From NCBI GenBank assembly GCA_937989585.1, contig CALKRW010000052.1:1-64000 (forward strand): a stretch of DNA of 64,000 bases, in the 5' to 3' direction. A program made the position numbers and the translations under genes. The notes beneath the pieces are model-generated. The model saw nothing but the letters and a program-made list of their open reading frames with translations. It was not told the DNA's origin and searched no databases. How positions within the stretch are numbered: the first letter of the stretch is position 1; each line of letters starts with the position of its first letter. Shown in pieces: positions 19,115-27,356 of the stretch. This DNA comes from an uncultured Porphyromonadaceae bacterium. GTDB lineage: Bacteria; Bacteroidota; Bacteroidia; Bacteroidales; Muribaculaceae.

Positions 19115-19122
19115 CAAAGTTA
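19115..19122 (-). promoter_or_regulatory. -7 promoter box of the RND efflux unit
   Basis: On the minus strand this reads TAACTTTG, a match to the Bacteroidetes TAnnTTTG -7 element, 53 bases upstream of the adaptor ATG in an AT-rich intergenic stretch. No clear TTTG -33 box is seen. Confidence 0.55.
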
Positions 19123-19231
19123 GCGCAAAAAATGGATATAAAGAGATGATGAAAAGAAGTAAAATTTACCACAAAATCTCGTTTTTTGGTCAAAAGGTCG
19201 AAATTTTTTCATTCTTTCGCCAGTTTATGCC

Positions 19232-20035
19232 CTATCGGGCAAGGAAGTCGCGGGTGTCCGGGTCGAATATTATTCCGCGGTCGCGGAACACATTATTTAG
19301 AACGCATGTGAGTGCCGGAGTGTTTATGCCGTAGGTCTTTGCCGTGCATGAGCCCTGGGGGGTGCCTTTATCAAGGACTATGACTCGGTTGGCGGCGCGA
19401 AGCGCGGGGGCGATATCGTGTGTCGAGAGCAGTATTGTGCGTCCAGTGTCGCGGGCGAGTGAAGAAAGCGTGTTTATGGTCTCGATTCGCGATGCCACAT
19501 CGAGAAAGGACGTTGGCTCGTCGAGCATAATTATAGGTGTCTGCTGTGCGAGGGCGCGTGCTATCATGGCCTTCTGTCGCTCGCCGTCGCTGACGCGGGC
19601 CATGAATCTGTCGGCAAGCGAGGTGATGCCGCATTCGCCGATTGCCTCGTCGACTATACGCCTGTCGTCAGCAGACATGCGTCCGAGGAAGCCGGTGTGT
19701 GGCTGGCGTCCGAGCGATACGAATTCCCTTAGGGTCAGGCCACCGGCTCCGGTCCGTTCGGTGAATACCATGGCGACAGTGCGTGCGAGTTCTGTGCGCG
19801 ACATGCCCTCGGGGACGTTTCCGTCCAGAAACAGTTCTCCTCCGAGTCGTGGCTGGATTCCGGCCAGGGTACGCAGCAGGGTGGATTTGCCTGCGCCGTT
19901 CGCCCCGACCATGACCGCGAAGTCTCCGGGCGACAGGGATACCTCGGCATCGTCTATGACTGCGTGCTGACGTCTGCCGGTTCCGTATCCGGCGGTGAGG
20001 CCATGTGCTAGGATGGAGTATGTTCTGTCTGTCAT
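19232..20035 (-). CDS. FecE/BtuD-type ABC transporter ATP-binding protein
   Basis: A 267-residue ATPase for import of a metal chelate (iron siderophore, heme or cobalamin family). Walker A is GANGAGKST, the signature is VSDGERQKAMIARALA and Walker B is IIMLDEPTSFLD, with the switch His in LLSTHDI. It follows the permease gene by 11 bases. No substrate-binding protein or TonB receptor lies beside the pair in this window, so the substrate cannot be named. Confidence 0.92.
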   Translation of the reverse strand: MTDRTYSILAHGLTAGYGTGRRQHAVIDDAEVSLSPGDFAVMVGANGAGKSTLLRTLAGIQPRLGGELFLDGNVPEGMSRTELARTVAMVFTERTGAGGLTLREFVSLGRQPHTGFLGRMSADDRRIVDEAIGECGITSLADRFMARVSDGERQKAMIARALAQQTPIIMLDEPTSFLDVASRIETINTLSSLARDTGRTILLSTHDIAPALRAANRVIVLDKGTPQGSCTAKTYGINTPALTCVLNNVFRDRGIIFDPDTRDFLAR

Positions 20036-20046
20036 CTTGTCGGATA

Positions 20047-21057
20047 TCAGTTGAAATAGTTAAGACGCCGCCTGAACAGTATGATGTACAGTATCACGGG
20101 AACACCGAGTACCGGAGTGATTGCGTTTGCCGGTATTGCCCCCGGGGTATCGGGAAGAACAGATAGCCATAGAGTGAGTTCTCCCGCGGCGCCCCCGATG
20201 ACAGCCGTAGCCGGAAGGAGCCGCGTGTGGTCTGACGAGTTGATTGCCATTCGGGCGACGTGGGGAATTGCAAGGCCGATGAAGGCTATTGGACCGCACC
20301 ATGCCGTGACTGTAGCCGTGAGTGCGCCGGCGATAACCAGCAGCCATGTGCGTGCGCGGCGAACGCTTACGCCCAGGTTGGCTGCATAGCGGTCGCCGAG
20401 GAGCATGGCGTTGAGGGGTTTGACCATAAGGAATGCCGATGCCGTGAAGACAATCGTAATGGTAGCGAAAAGAGGCAGATCGCTGCGTCCTACGTCACCG
20501 AATGTGCCGAGTCCCCAGAACACGAAAGCCTGGAGGCTCTCCCGTGTGGCGAAGAAGTTGAGCAGCGAGATTACCGAAGAAGTGAGGTAGCCTACAAGTA
20601 TGCCGGCTATCAGCAGCATCAGCGTGGAGCGCACAAGCGTTGACAGGACGATGAGTATTGCTATTACTGCCGCGGCGCCTGCAACAGCCCCTCCGAGAGT
20701 GGCGGCTGCGGACGACCCGAGTGCCATGACGACAATCGCTACGCCGAGCGACGCACCCGATGAAACGCCCATGATCGACGGACCGGCCAGCGGATTGTCG
20801 AAGGCGGTCTGCATCAGCAGGCCGGCCACGGACAGCGACATGCCTGCAAGCATGGCGGTGACCGCCATAGGCAGGCGTATCTCCATGATGATGTTCTGCC
20901 ACGTGAATTTCGAGGCTCCGTCACCGAATACCGCGTTCCATACCTCGCCGGGGGGAATATCGACCGAACCGCACAGCAGTGCGCCGATGCCCAAGGCAAT
21001 CGTGGCAAGCGCTCCAATGATAAGTACTATGCGTGTCCGTGTCATAACTTCCTGCAC
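20047..21057 (-). CDS. FecCD/BtuC-family ABC transporter permease
   Basis: A 336-residue polytopic permease of the BtuCD/FecCD family with about ten transmembrane segments. Family blocks seen include RLPMAVTAMLAGMSLSVAGL, NPLAGPSIMGVSSGAS, WGLGTFGDV and GPIAFIGLAIPHVAR, the last forming the loop that contacts the ATPase. An in-frame ATG at 21045 (four codons later) is an alternative start. It lies 21 bases after queC and 11 before the ATPase gene, so it is probably in the same transcript. Confidence 0.93.
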   Translation of the reverse strand: MQEVMTRTRIVLIIGALATIALGIGALLCGSVDIPPGEVWNAVFGDGASKFTWQNIIMEIRLPMAVTAMLAGMSLSVAGLLMQTAFDNPLAGPSIMGVSSGASLGVAIVVMALGSSAAATLGGAVAGAAAVIAILIVLSTLVRSTLMLLIAGILVGYLTSSVISLLNFFATRESLQAFVFWGLGTFGDVGRSDLPLFATITIVFTASAFLMVKPLNAMLLGDRYAANLGVSVRRARTWLLVIAGALTATVTAWCGPIAFIGLAIPHVARMAINSSDHTRLLPATAVIGGAAGELTLWLSVLPDTPGAIPANAITPVLGVPVILYIILFRRRLNYFN

Positions 21058-21078
21058 ATCTGTGTCGGTTTTGTTTTA

Positions 21079-21747
21079 TCAGTCCTCGTAGACGGTGGTA
21101 TCTGTTATGCCGGCTTCGGCCAGGGCCTGGCGGCGTTCAAGGCACGTGGCACAACGTCCGCAGTGTATGGAGCCGCCGCGATAGCACGAATATGTTGTGG
21201 AATAGTCTATGCCCAGTGCCTTGCCGTGTTCCGCAATCTGGCTCTTTGTGAGCATCGTATATGGCGCGAACACAGTTATATGTTCGAAAGTCCCGGCGGC
21301 AATGGCCTGCGACATGGCGTCGACAAATTCGGGACGGCAGTCGGGATAGACGGCATGGTCGCCGGCATGATTGGCAATCATGACACGCTTCAGTCCGTGG
21401 CTTTCGGCAAGTCCTGCGGCGGCCGAGAGCATTATGCCGTTGCGGAAAGGCACGACAGTCGAACTTATGCTTTCGGCGGAATATTCACCCTCGGGGATGG
21501 CGTCGGCTCCGCTCAGCAGCGAACTCTTGAAAGTCCGGCCTATGAAACTGAGGTCAATCTCGATGAGCCGTATGCCGAGTTTCCGGCAGTGCAGACGCGC
21601 GCATTCGAGTTCGCGGGCATTGTGGTTCGACCCGTAGGTGAAGTTTACGGCGAGGGCAATCTCGTCAGCATACTCGTGGAGCATGGTTACAGAATCCATG
21701 CCTCCTGAAAGTACCATTATGGCATCGCGTTTACTCTTATCCTCCAT
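21079..21747 (-). CDS. queC: 7-cyano-7-deazaguanine synthase QueC
   Basis: A 222-residue enzyme that turns 7-carboxy-7-deazaguanine, ammonia and ATP into preQ0 on the way to queuosine in tRNA. The PP-loop ATP-binding motif SGGMDS is at residues 14-19. The C-terminal zinc-binding cysteines are in CYRGGSIHCGRCATC (about 188-202). Length is normal. It is 21 bases downstream of queF, so two consecutive preQ0/preQ1 steps are linked; queD and queE are not in the window. Confidence 0.96.
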   Translation of the reverse strand: MEDKSKRDAIMVLSGGMDSVTMLHEYADEIALAVNFTYGSNHNARELECARLHCRKLGIRLIEIDLSFIGRTFKSSLLSGADAIPEGEYSAESISSTVVPFRNGIMLSAAAGLAESHGLKRVMIANHAGDHAVYPDCRPEFVDAMSQAIAAGTFEHITVFAPYTMLTKSQIAEHGKALGIDYSTTYSCYRGGSIHCGRCATCLERRQALAEAGITDTTVYED

Positions 21748-21768
21748 AATCGATGATTTTACGGTTAA

Positions 21769-22239
21769 TCATAGATTCGTCAGACGAGCCAGCAGGCGAG
21801 CCTTCACGAAATCCTGATGGTCGGCGTCACCCCAGTTTGCGAAGGGATGGATAGAGATGCCGCCGCGGGGTGTGAAACGCCCCAGGACCTCGATATAGCG
21901 CGGATGCATCAGGCGTATCAGGTCCTTCATGATGATGTTTACGCAGTCCTCATGGAAGTCGCCGTGGTTGCGGAACGAGAAGAGATACAGTTTCAGCGAT
22001 TTGCTCTCGACCATGCGGATGTCGGGTATGTAGTTGATGACAATCGTTCCGAAATCAGGCTGGTGTGTCTTGGGGCACAGAGAGGTGAATTCCGGGCAGT
22101 TGAGAGTGACCATGTAGTCGTTCTCGGGGTGCTTGTTGTCAAATGCCTCGAGAATTCCTGGGTTGTAGTCGGTAGGATACTCCACTCCGGCTGAGCCGAG
22201 TAGAGTGACTTCGGACAGTTCTTCGTTTGTTCTTGACAT
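21769..22239 (-). CDS. queF: NADPH-dependent 7-cyano-7-deazaguanine reductase QueF (short type)
   Basis: A 156-residue single-domain QueF that reduces the nitrile of preQ0 to the amine preQ1, a precursor of queuosine. Cys55 (FTSLCPKTH), Asp62 (QPDFG) and Glu97 (NHGDFHED) fall at the positions I recall as catalytic in the Bacillus enzyme, and the substrate-binding ESKSLKLYLFSFRNH block is present. It begins 46 bases after ilvA and directly precedes queC. Confidence 0.96.
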   Translation of the reverse strand: MSRTNEELSEVTLLGSAGVEYPTDYNPGILEAFDNKHPENDYMVTLNCPEFTSLCPKTHQPDFGTIVINYIPDIRMVESKSLKLYLFSFRNHGDFHEDCVNIIMKDLIRLMHPRYIEVLGRFTPRGGISIHPFANWGDADHQDFVKARLLARLTNL

Positions 22240-22285
22240 TTTTTTGATGATTAGGGTGATGGAACCTATGCTGTGGCGTACGTCG

Positions 22286-23482
22286 TTACTTTACGACGTT
22301 GTATCCGGCGTCGGCGAGGGCCTGTTTGATCGACTCGATATGCTCGTGGTTGCGGGTCTCGAGTTCTAGGCGTATGGTGCAGCCGTTGATTTCGTTCGAG
22401 GAGTTTATGCGCTCGTGGTTTACGGAGAGGACATTTCCTCCCTGTTCCGCTACAATCGAGCAGACTCCGGAGAGTTGGCCCGGTTTGTCAGGAAGGTCGA
22501 TGATGAGTGTTACGGCGCGTCCGCTCTTGGCAAGACCGCGGCCTATGACACGGTTGAGTGTCGAGACATCGATGTTGCCGCCTGAGACGAGGCAGACAAC
22601 CTTCTGACCCTCGACAGGAAGTTTGTTGAACATCACGGCAGCAGCGGCGACTGCACCGGCGCCTTCGGCCACGAGTTTGTGCTGTTCGATCATGGCGAGT
22701 ATGGCTGCGGCGATTTCGTCATCGCTTACGGTGACAACCTTGTCTACATATTTGCTGACCATTTCGAAGGTGTTGACGCCGGGTTCCTTCACTGCGATGC
22801 CGTCGGCTATGGTCGATACGCGGTCGAGGTGAGAGATGCGGCCTTCTTCGAGCGAGGCGGCCATCGAGGGAGCGCCCGTCGACTGTACGCCGTAGACCTT
22901 GATGTTGGGACGCAGTGTCTTGAGGGCGAAGGCTACGCCGGAGATGAGGCCGCCGCCGCCGATGGGAACGATCACGGCATCGACCTCGGGCATGTCCTCA
23001 AGTATTTCGAGGCCTATGGTTCCCTGGCCTGCTATGACTTTCTCGTCATCGAAGGGATGTACGAATGTGTAGCCGTGCTTGTCGCGCAGTTCGATGGCCT
23101 TGGCATAGGCATCGTCGTACACGCCGGGGACAAGGCAGACCTCGGCGCCATAGCCTTTGGTGGCCTCGACCTTGGAGATCGGCGCGCCGGCCGGAAGGCA
23201 TATCAGTGACTTGATGCCGTTGTGTGTGGCGCCGAGGGCTACTCCCTGGGCGTGGTTGCCGGCCGAGCAGGCTATAACGCCGCGCGATTTCTCCTCGTCG
23301 CTGAGTTGGGAGATTTTATAGTAGGCTCCGCGGAGTTTGAATGAGCCGGTCAGTTGGAGGTTCTCGCACTTGAGCCATACGTCTGTGCCGGGTTTGAGTT
23401 TAGGCGCCGGGATGAGTGAGGTGTGTCGGGCGACTTTCTTGAGGACACGCGCTGCGTTGAATATTTCGTTGATTTCTAACAT
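22286..23482 (-). CDS. ilvA: Threonine ammonia-lyase with C-terminal ACT-like domain
   Basis: A 398-residue PLP enzyme that deaminates threonine to 2-oxobutanoate, feeding isoleucine synthesis or threonine catabolism. The PLP lysine is K49 in GSFKLRGAYYK and the phosphate-binding loop is IGGGGLISG (near 175). Residues about 325-398 form an ACT-type regulatory domain (LIIDLPDKPGQLSGV), which suggests amino-acid feedback. This single-ACT form of about 400 residues is closer to the short threonine dehydratase group than to the 500-residue E. coli IlvA. Its start is five bases after the preceding MptE-like gene. Confidence 0.92.
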   Translation of the reverse strand: MLEINEIFNAARVLKKVARHTSLIPAPKLKPGTDVWLKCENLQLTGSFKLRGAYYKISQLSDEEKSRGVIACSAGNHAQGVALGATHNGIKSLICLPAGAPISKVEATKGYGAEVCLVPGVYDDAYAKAIELRDKHGYTFVHPFDDEKVIAGQGTIGLEILEDMPEVDAVIVPIGGGGLISGVAFALKTLRPNIKVYGVQSTGAPSMAASLEEGRISHLDRVSTIADGIAVKEPGVNTFEMVSKYVDKVVTVSDDEIAAAILAMIEQHKLVAEGAGAVAAAAVMFNKLPVEGQKVVCLVSGGNIDVSTLNRVIGRGLAKSGRAVTLIIDLPDKPGQLSGVCSIVAEQGGNVLSVNHERINSSNEINGCTIRLELETRNHEHIESIKQALADAGYNVVK

Positions 23483-23487
23483 GGTTG

Positions 23488-24369
23488 TTATATTTTATGG
23501 CTTGGTTGATTGTCTTTTTCCGGAAGTGGGCGGCGCTGGAACGCGTCGATGAACGACCCGGGGGTTGAGTTGTATATTCTGATGCCGCGGTGTGCGGCCC
23601 AGCGGGCCAGAGTGTGGTAACTGCTGAAGGCCACATAGAAACTGTGGACCACATCATGCAGCCGCAGTCCGCGGTAGGTGGTGTCGACACGGCGCTGTTC
23701 CTCGGCTCCGTCCTTGTAGAAGTGGGGCTGGACGGATATGACATGATTCTCCTCGTCCACCGATATTGTCTTCATCCACGAGTGGTCGGCGCCGGTGAGG
23801 TATATTTCAGTGTAGCCCATGCCTGCGGCGGCCATTATCGCCGGGATGAGGACGTTGCGTGGACGCGGCATGCCTAAATTGCGTGTGTACGCCAGGTTCT
23901 CCAGCCATTGCCAGCCTTCGATGCCGACATTGTTCAGTGCGGCGACGCTTACCGACGGATTCGCCTTAATCTCTGACGGCAGGGAGTTCACGTATTTCAG
24001 GGGCACGAAAATGGTCATCGGCCAGTCGACACGGGCGAGGTTGGTGCGCAGGTCGCGCAGGTTGGCGACTTCGGCAGGGCCGAAGAACACTGGGTCGGCC
24101 ATGACGTAGTAGCGCGGCTTGAGGACGAAGAACACCGGAGCATTGGCGGCAAAATTCACGGCCAGGGTCGGCAGAGTCCTGAGAATGTCTGCTGATGACG
24201 CTATGGTGTCGTTGAGCGAGGGACCGTTGGCCAGAATCACCAGTGTCTTCCCTTCTGCCTTTGGCATGCGTACCGGGCGGGAAAGCAGGGCGAGTTTCAC
24301 CATGCTCTTAAGCGACGGGCCTGTCTTGGCGAGGACGTTATGCAGAATTCCTTTTTTTGAGGTGCTCAT
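23488..24369 (-). CDS. MptE/DUF115-like or GT42-like protein of the surface-glycan cluster
   Basis: A 293-residue soluble protein. It has a Rossmann-like start (KTLVILANGPSLND, near residue 48), a second motif YLTGADHSW (near 190) and the ending IYNSTPGSFIDAF. This NGPSL ... TGADH ... pattern is shared by the DUF115/MptE-like family and by GT42 sialyltransferases, which are structurally alike, so a nucleotide-sugar transferase role is plausible but unproven. It lies six bases after the epimerase-like gene in a cluster with a GT2 glycosyltransferase. Confidence 0.6.
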   Translation of the reverse strand: MSTSKKGILHNVLAKTGPSLKSMVKLALLSRPVRMPKAEGKTLVILANGPSLNDTIASSADILRTLPTLAVNFAANAPVFFVLKPRYYVMADPVFFGPAEVANLRDLRTNLARVDWPMTIFVPLKYVNSLPSEIKANPSVSVAALNNVGIEGWQWLENLAYTRNLGMPRPRNVLIPAIMAAAGMGYTEIYLTGADHSWMKTISVDEENHVISVQPHFYKDGAEEQRRVDTTYRGLRLHDVVHSFYVAFSSYHTLARWAAHRGIRIYNSTPGSFIDAFQRRPLPEKDNQPSHKI

Positions 24370-24375
24370 GATTGC

Positions 24376-25194
24376 TTACAGACTTGATTCGTCATATACA
24401 TGTGTGCGCAGGTACTCGGTGACAGGATGCGGCTCGATGCCGGTGACACGTAGTATCTTCATGGGGTTGAATGTCAGCGAGCGGTTCATCGCGCGCCATA
24501 CTCGGCGACCGTTGAGCATCCTTGCCCAGAAGGGGGACGCCGAGCCTACATGCTTGTCGTTGACGCGGTGTGCCAGGGCGTCGATCAGGTCGTTGATGTC
24601 GGTCTGGGTGTTGTCGCTGAGGTTGAAGATTTCCGACTGCTCGGGCTGGCGTCCGGGGCGTGACAGAAGTTCGGCGGCAATGGCGACGTCAGTTGCGTGG
24701 ATAACGGACAGCAGTGCCTCGGGCCGTTGTGCGACTTCGGTGTTCTTGCGCAGGCGGGTCTCGTGCTTGACGCGCGGGACGGCTATGTGTCGCAGGGTGC
24801 CTCGGAAGATTCCGCGAGCAAGATCCATGGGCAGGCCTTTCATTCCCGTACCTACGGTGTTCGCGCAACGTATTATGGTGGGAGTCAGGTCGCGCTGGCG
24901 GCAGTAGCCCTCGAACATCCGCTCGTCGGCATTCCATGACGATTCGGGATAGACGGGAGTCTCCTCGTCGTAGTTCAGGCCTGACTCGACGTCATAGATA
25001 TCCGTGGACGACAGCATGACGGCCCGGTCCGGGTCGTCGCAGTCCTGCAGGCGGGTGACAACCGTCCACTTTTCGCCAAGGAGCCGTTCGAGATAAGGCA
25101 CGACAAACTCATGACCGGGACAGAACAGCAGAAATGTCTGTCTCGTGGCTGTGGCGTTCTCGCCTATGGATTCTTTATCTGTTGTTTGCGTCAT
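24376..25194 (-). CDS. Degenerate NAD-dependent epimerase/dehydratase-like protein
   Basis: A 272-residue protein resembling extended short-chain dehydrogenases: AVMLSSTDIYDVESGL, IIRCANTVGTGMKG and a substrate-side SVIHATDVAIAAELL block are in family order. The nucleotide-binding glycine motif near the N terminus is missing (the region reads FLLFCPGHEFVVPYLE) and the catalytic YxxxK appears as WNADE. It may be a non-enzymatic relative or use a different chemistry. Its ATG overlaps the stop of the GT2 gene by four bases, so the two are translationally coupled. Confidence 0.68.
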   Translation of the reverse strand: MTQTTDKESIGENATATRQTFLLFCPGHEFVVPYLERLLGEKWTVVTRLQDCDDPDRAVMLSSTDIYDVESGLNYDEETPVYPESSWNADERMFEGYCRQRDLTPTIIRCANTVGTGMKGLPMDLARGIFRGTLRHIAVPRVKHETRLRKNTEVAQRPEALLSVIHATDVAIAAELLSRPGRQPEQSEIFNLSDNTQTDINDLIDALAHRVNDKHVGSASPFWARMLNGRRVWRAMNRSLTFNPMKILRVTGIEPHPVTEYLRTHVYDESSL

Positions 25195-25934
25195 ATGTAA
25201 CTCTTGATTGTGTGGAGATAGTGGGAGAGAATGCGGAGAAATCCTCCGGATATGTTGTTTTCACGGAAAGCGCGCATGCGCTCGGCATTGTTGCCGATAA
25301 TCCGGTAGTAGGGCGAGGTAGATATGCCGCCGGGACACATTGTTACCATATTGCGTCGCACATATTGCCACCGCAGTCCGCTGTCGTGTCTGAACAGACG
25401 CAGAAACATGTCGAGGTCGCCTGCCGAGACGTAGTCCGGATTGTATCTGCCCGCCCGGCATTGTGCCTCGCGGCGTATGTACAGCGAGGGGTGGGGAGGC
25501 TGAAGACTGCCAGCCCTCGATCCCGGGCGGCACTCCGCTCCCGAATACCGTCGGCCTGTGCGTTTCCCGGATGAGCATATGCTGACGTCGCCGAATATGA
25601 AGTCTGTCTCCGGTTTGTCCTCGAAGACGCGGCAGATGTCCTGCAGGACATCCGCGTCGGCGTAAGTGTCGCCGGCATGCAGTATGCCGATTATGTCGCC
25701 CTGCGCATGGTCTATGCCGGCGTTTATCGCGTCATACACGCCGCGTGGCTCGCGTCTGACCACAAGGGTGTCTGCCGGTAGCGAGGCCAGTATTTCACGT
25801 GACGGGTCTGAACTCATGCCGTCGACGATTATGTGCTCGATTCTGTGGCCGGTACGTTGCGAGCCGACCGAGTCGAGTGTGCGTCTCAGTCCTTCGGCAT
25901 TGTTGCGGCTTATGGTTATGACACTGACTCTCAT
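25191..25934 (-). CDS. Family 2 glycosyltransferase
   Basis: A 247-residue GT-A fold enzyme (MRVSVITISRNNAEGLRRTL at the start) that would move a sugar from a nucleotide donor onto a growing surface glycan. Motifs are HIIVDGMSSD (about 38-47), GVYDAINAGIDHAQGDII and HAGDTYAD, the DxD-like metal site, followed by YVSAGDLDMFLRL. I chose the ATG at 25934 over much longer upstream frames because it matches the family start and overlaps the stop of the preceding membrane-protein gene by four bases. Confidence 0.9.
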   Translation of the reverse strand: MRVSVITISRNNAEGLRRTLDSVGSQRTGHRIEHIIVDGMSSDPSREILASLPADTLVVRREPRGVYDAINAGIDHAQGDIIGILHAGDTYADADVLQDICRVFEDKPETDFIFGDVSICSSGKRTGRRYSGAECRPGSRAGSLQPPHPSLYIRREAQCRAGRYNPDYVSAGDLDMFLRLFRHDSGLRWQYVRRNMVTMCPGGISTSPYYRIIGNNAERMRAFRENNISGGFLRILSHYLHTIKSYI

Positions 25935-27352
25935 TGCATGGCGGCGCTTTGTATGTGGTGGCACACGATGAGCGACGCCACAAGGAGTATTATGAAAATC
26001 AGCGCGAAAATCCGCAGGGACCTGCGCCTTGACGAGTCTTGAAGGGTTAACGCCACCGCAGGGGCGGCGAGAGGTACGGCCATAAGGCCATAACGTGATA
26101 TCGTGCCCCCGAAACACCATACCGGCACCAGCCACAGCAGTAAGGCCCACAGCGCGCATGCGAGTACCGGCCGCGGACTGCGCCGCCACGTCGCGCCGAG
26201 ATAATAGATGAACAGGCCTCCGAACAGATACCAGGGCAACTGGAAGTGGGCGTACGCCTCGAACATCCCGAAAGGCACGTCGCGCATGTAGTTCCAAGGG
26301 AAAGGCAGTAGAAACTGGAGCACCGCGCAGAATGGCATGGCGAGTACGCGCTGCCACAGCGGCATCTCCACGAAGTTCCCCACAGTCTCGATGTATCCTG
26401 CCTGACGTTCCTCATTGAAGTATATGTCGTTGTCATTGACCCCTATCACGGTTGTTGTCATCGGTGTCCAGTTCAGAATCTCGGCGCCGATGTATGCTGC
26501 CGTGAAGACAAGCAGTGCCGAGACGTAAAATCTAGTTTCGGTACGTTTGCGCGGGCTTGCCATCCAGAATGTAATGGCGCCGGGGATGAGTCCGAGTATC
26601 ATGTTGGACCTTGCCACAAGAAGCATCAGTGCTCCGGCTGCGCCTAGAATTATGCCTCCTGCGCCCGAAGGTTTCGCCAATCCGGTGGCCGCCATCGCGA
26701 TAGCGAGTATGCACCAGGCGTCCTTCAGCAGGATGGTGCCCTCCATCATCAGGTAGCACACCGCCGCCGTGCACGCCATGCACAGCCATGCCCGCGCTCT
26801 GTCGCCGGTCAGCCGGACCCACAGGCTTGAGACGCACACAAGCGTGAACAGGGTACAGATTGCCGAAAGGCATATCCCGGCGGTTATCGATGGCCCGGTA
26901 ATCGCGAAAATGCCTGCGATGACCGCAGGATATAGCCCGTGGGTATAGTAGGACCGCATGTCGCTCTGCCCAAGATGGTACATGGTGTCAGTGAAGTTGC
27001 GCTGGGCGTCGGTGTTGAAAAGTACGGGTGCCGAATCGGTTCCGCCGTAATACGTCGTGTATGTGTATACGTTGAGGATGAGGCCGAATGATATGAGCAT
27101 GGCCGAGCCTATCAGCACGGCCTCGCCTGTGGTCGACCACCCCGCCGTATGGCGATATACCCCCAGGACGCATACTGTCATGAGGATAAGTGCTATGGCT
27201 GTCGGTATAAATGGCGCCCCGGGCAGAAGCCACAGTTCGAGTGCAACGGACACGACATAGGCCGCCCACATGATGTCGGATGCGTTGCCTTTGCGGCTTA
27301 CGCGCCCGGCACGACTCTGCAATGCCGTTTCTGTTCCGTTGGTCTCTGTCAT
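25931..27352 (-). CDS. Polytopic membrane protein of the surface-glycan cluster
   Basis: A 473-residue inner-membrane protein with about ten or more hydrophobic segments, a short polar N terminus and a Trp/Tyr-rich C-terminal half (NYMRDVPFGMFEAYAHFQLP, ISRYGLMAVPLAAP). The layout suggests a GT-C-type glycosyltransferase, polymerase or flippase-like protein of polysaccharide clusters, but I recognise no diagnostic motif. The ATG at 27352, four bases after the porin stop, is preferred to an upstream in-frame TTG inside the porin gene. It overlaps the GT2 start by four bases. Confidence 0.72.
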   Translation of the reverse strand: MTETNGTETALQSRAGRVSRKGNASDIMWAAYVVSVALELWLLPGAPFIPTAIALILMTVCVLGVYRHTAGWSTTGEAVLIGSAMLISFGLILNVYTYTTYYGGTDSAPVLFNTDAQRNFTDTMYHLGQSDMRSYYTHGLYPAVIAGIFAITGPSITAGICLSAICTLFTLVCVSSLWVRLTGDRARAWLCMACTAAVCYLMMEGTILLKDAWCILAIAMAATGLAKPSGAGGIILGAAGALMLLVARSNMILGLIPGAITFWMASPRKRTETRFYVSALLVFTAAYIGAEILNWTPMTTTVIGVNDNDIYFNEERQAGYIETVGNFVEMPLWQRVLAMPFCAVLQFLLPFPWNYMRDVPFGMFEAYAHFQLPWYLFGGLFIYYLGATWRRSPRPVLACALWALLLWLVPVWCFGGTISRYGLMAVPLAAPAVALTLQDSSRRRSLRIFALIFIILLVASLIVCHHIQSAAMQ

Positions 27353-27356
27353 GGCT

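Noticed and set aside
25935..26357. 141-codon N-terminal extension of the GT2 gene
   Set aside because: It lies within the membrane-protein gene in another frame and is Arg-rich; the GT2 family start is at 25934.
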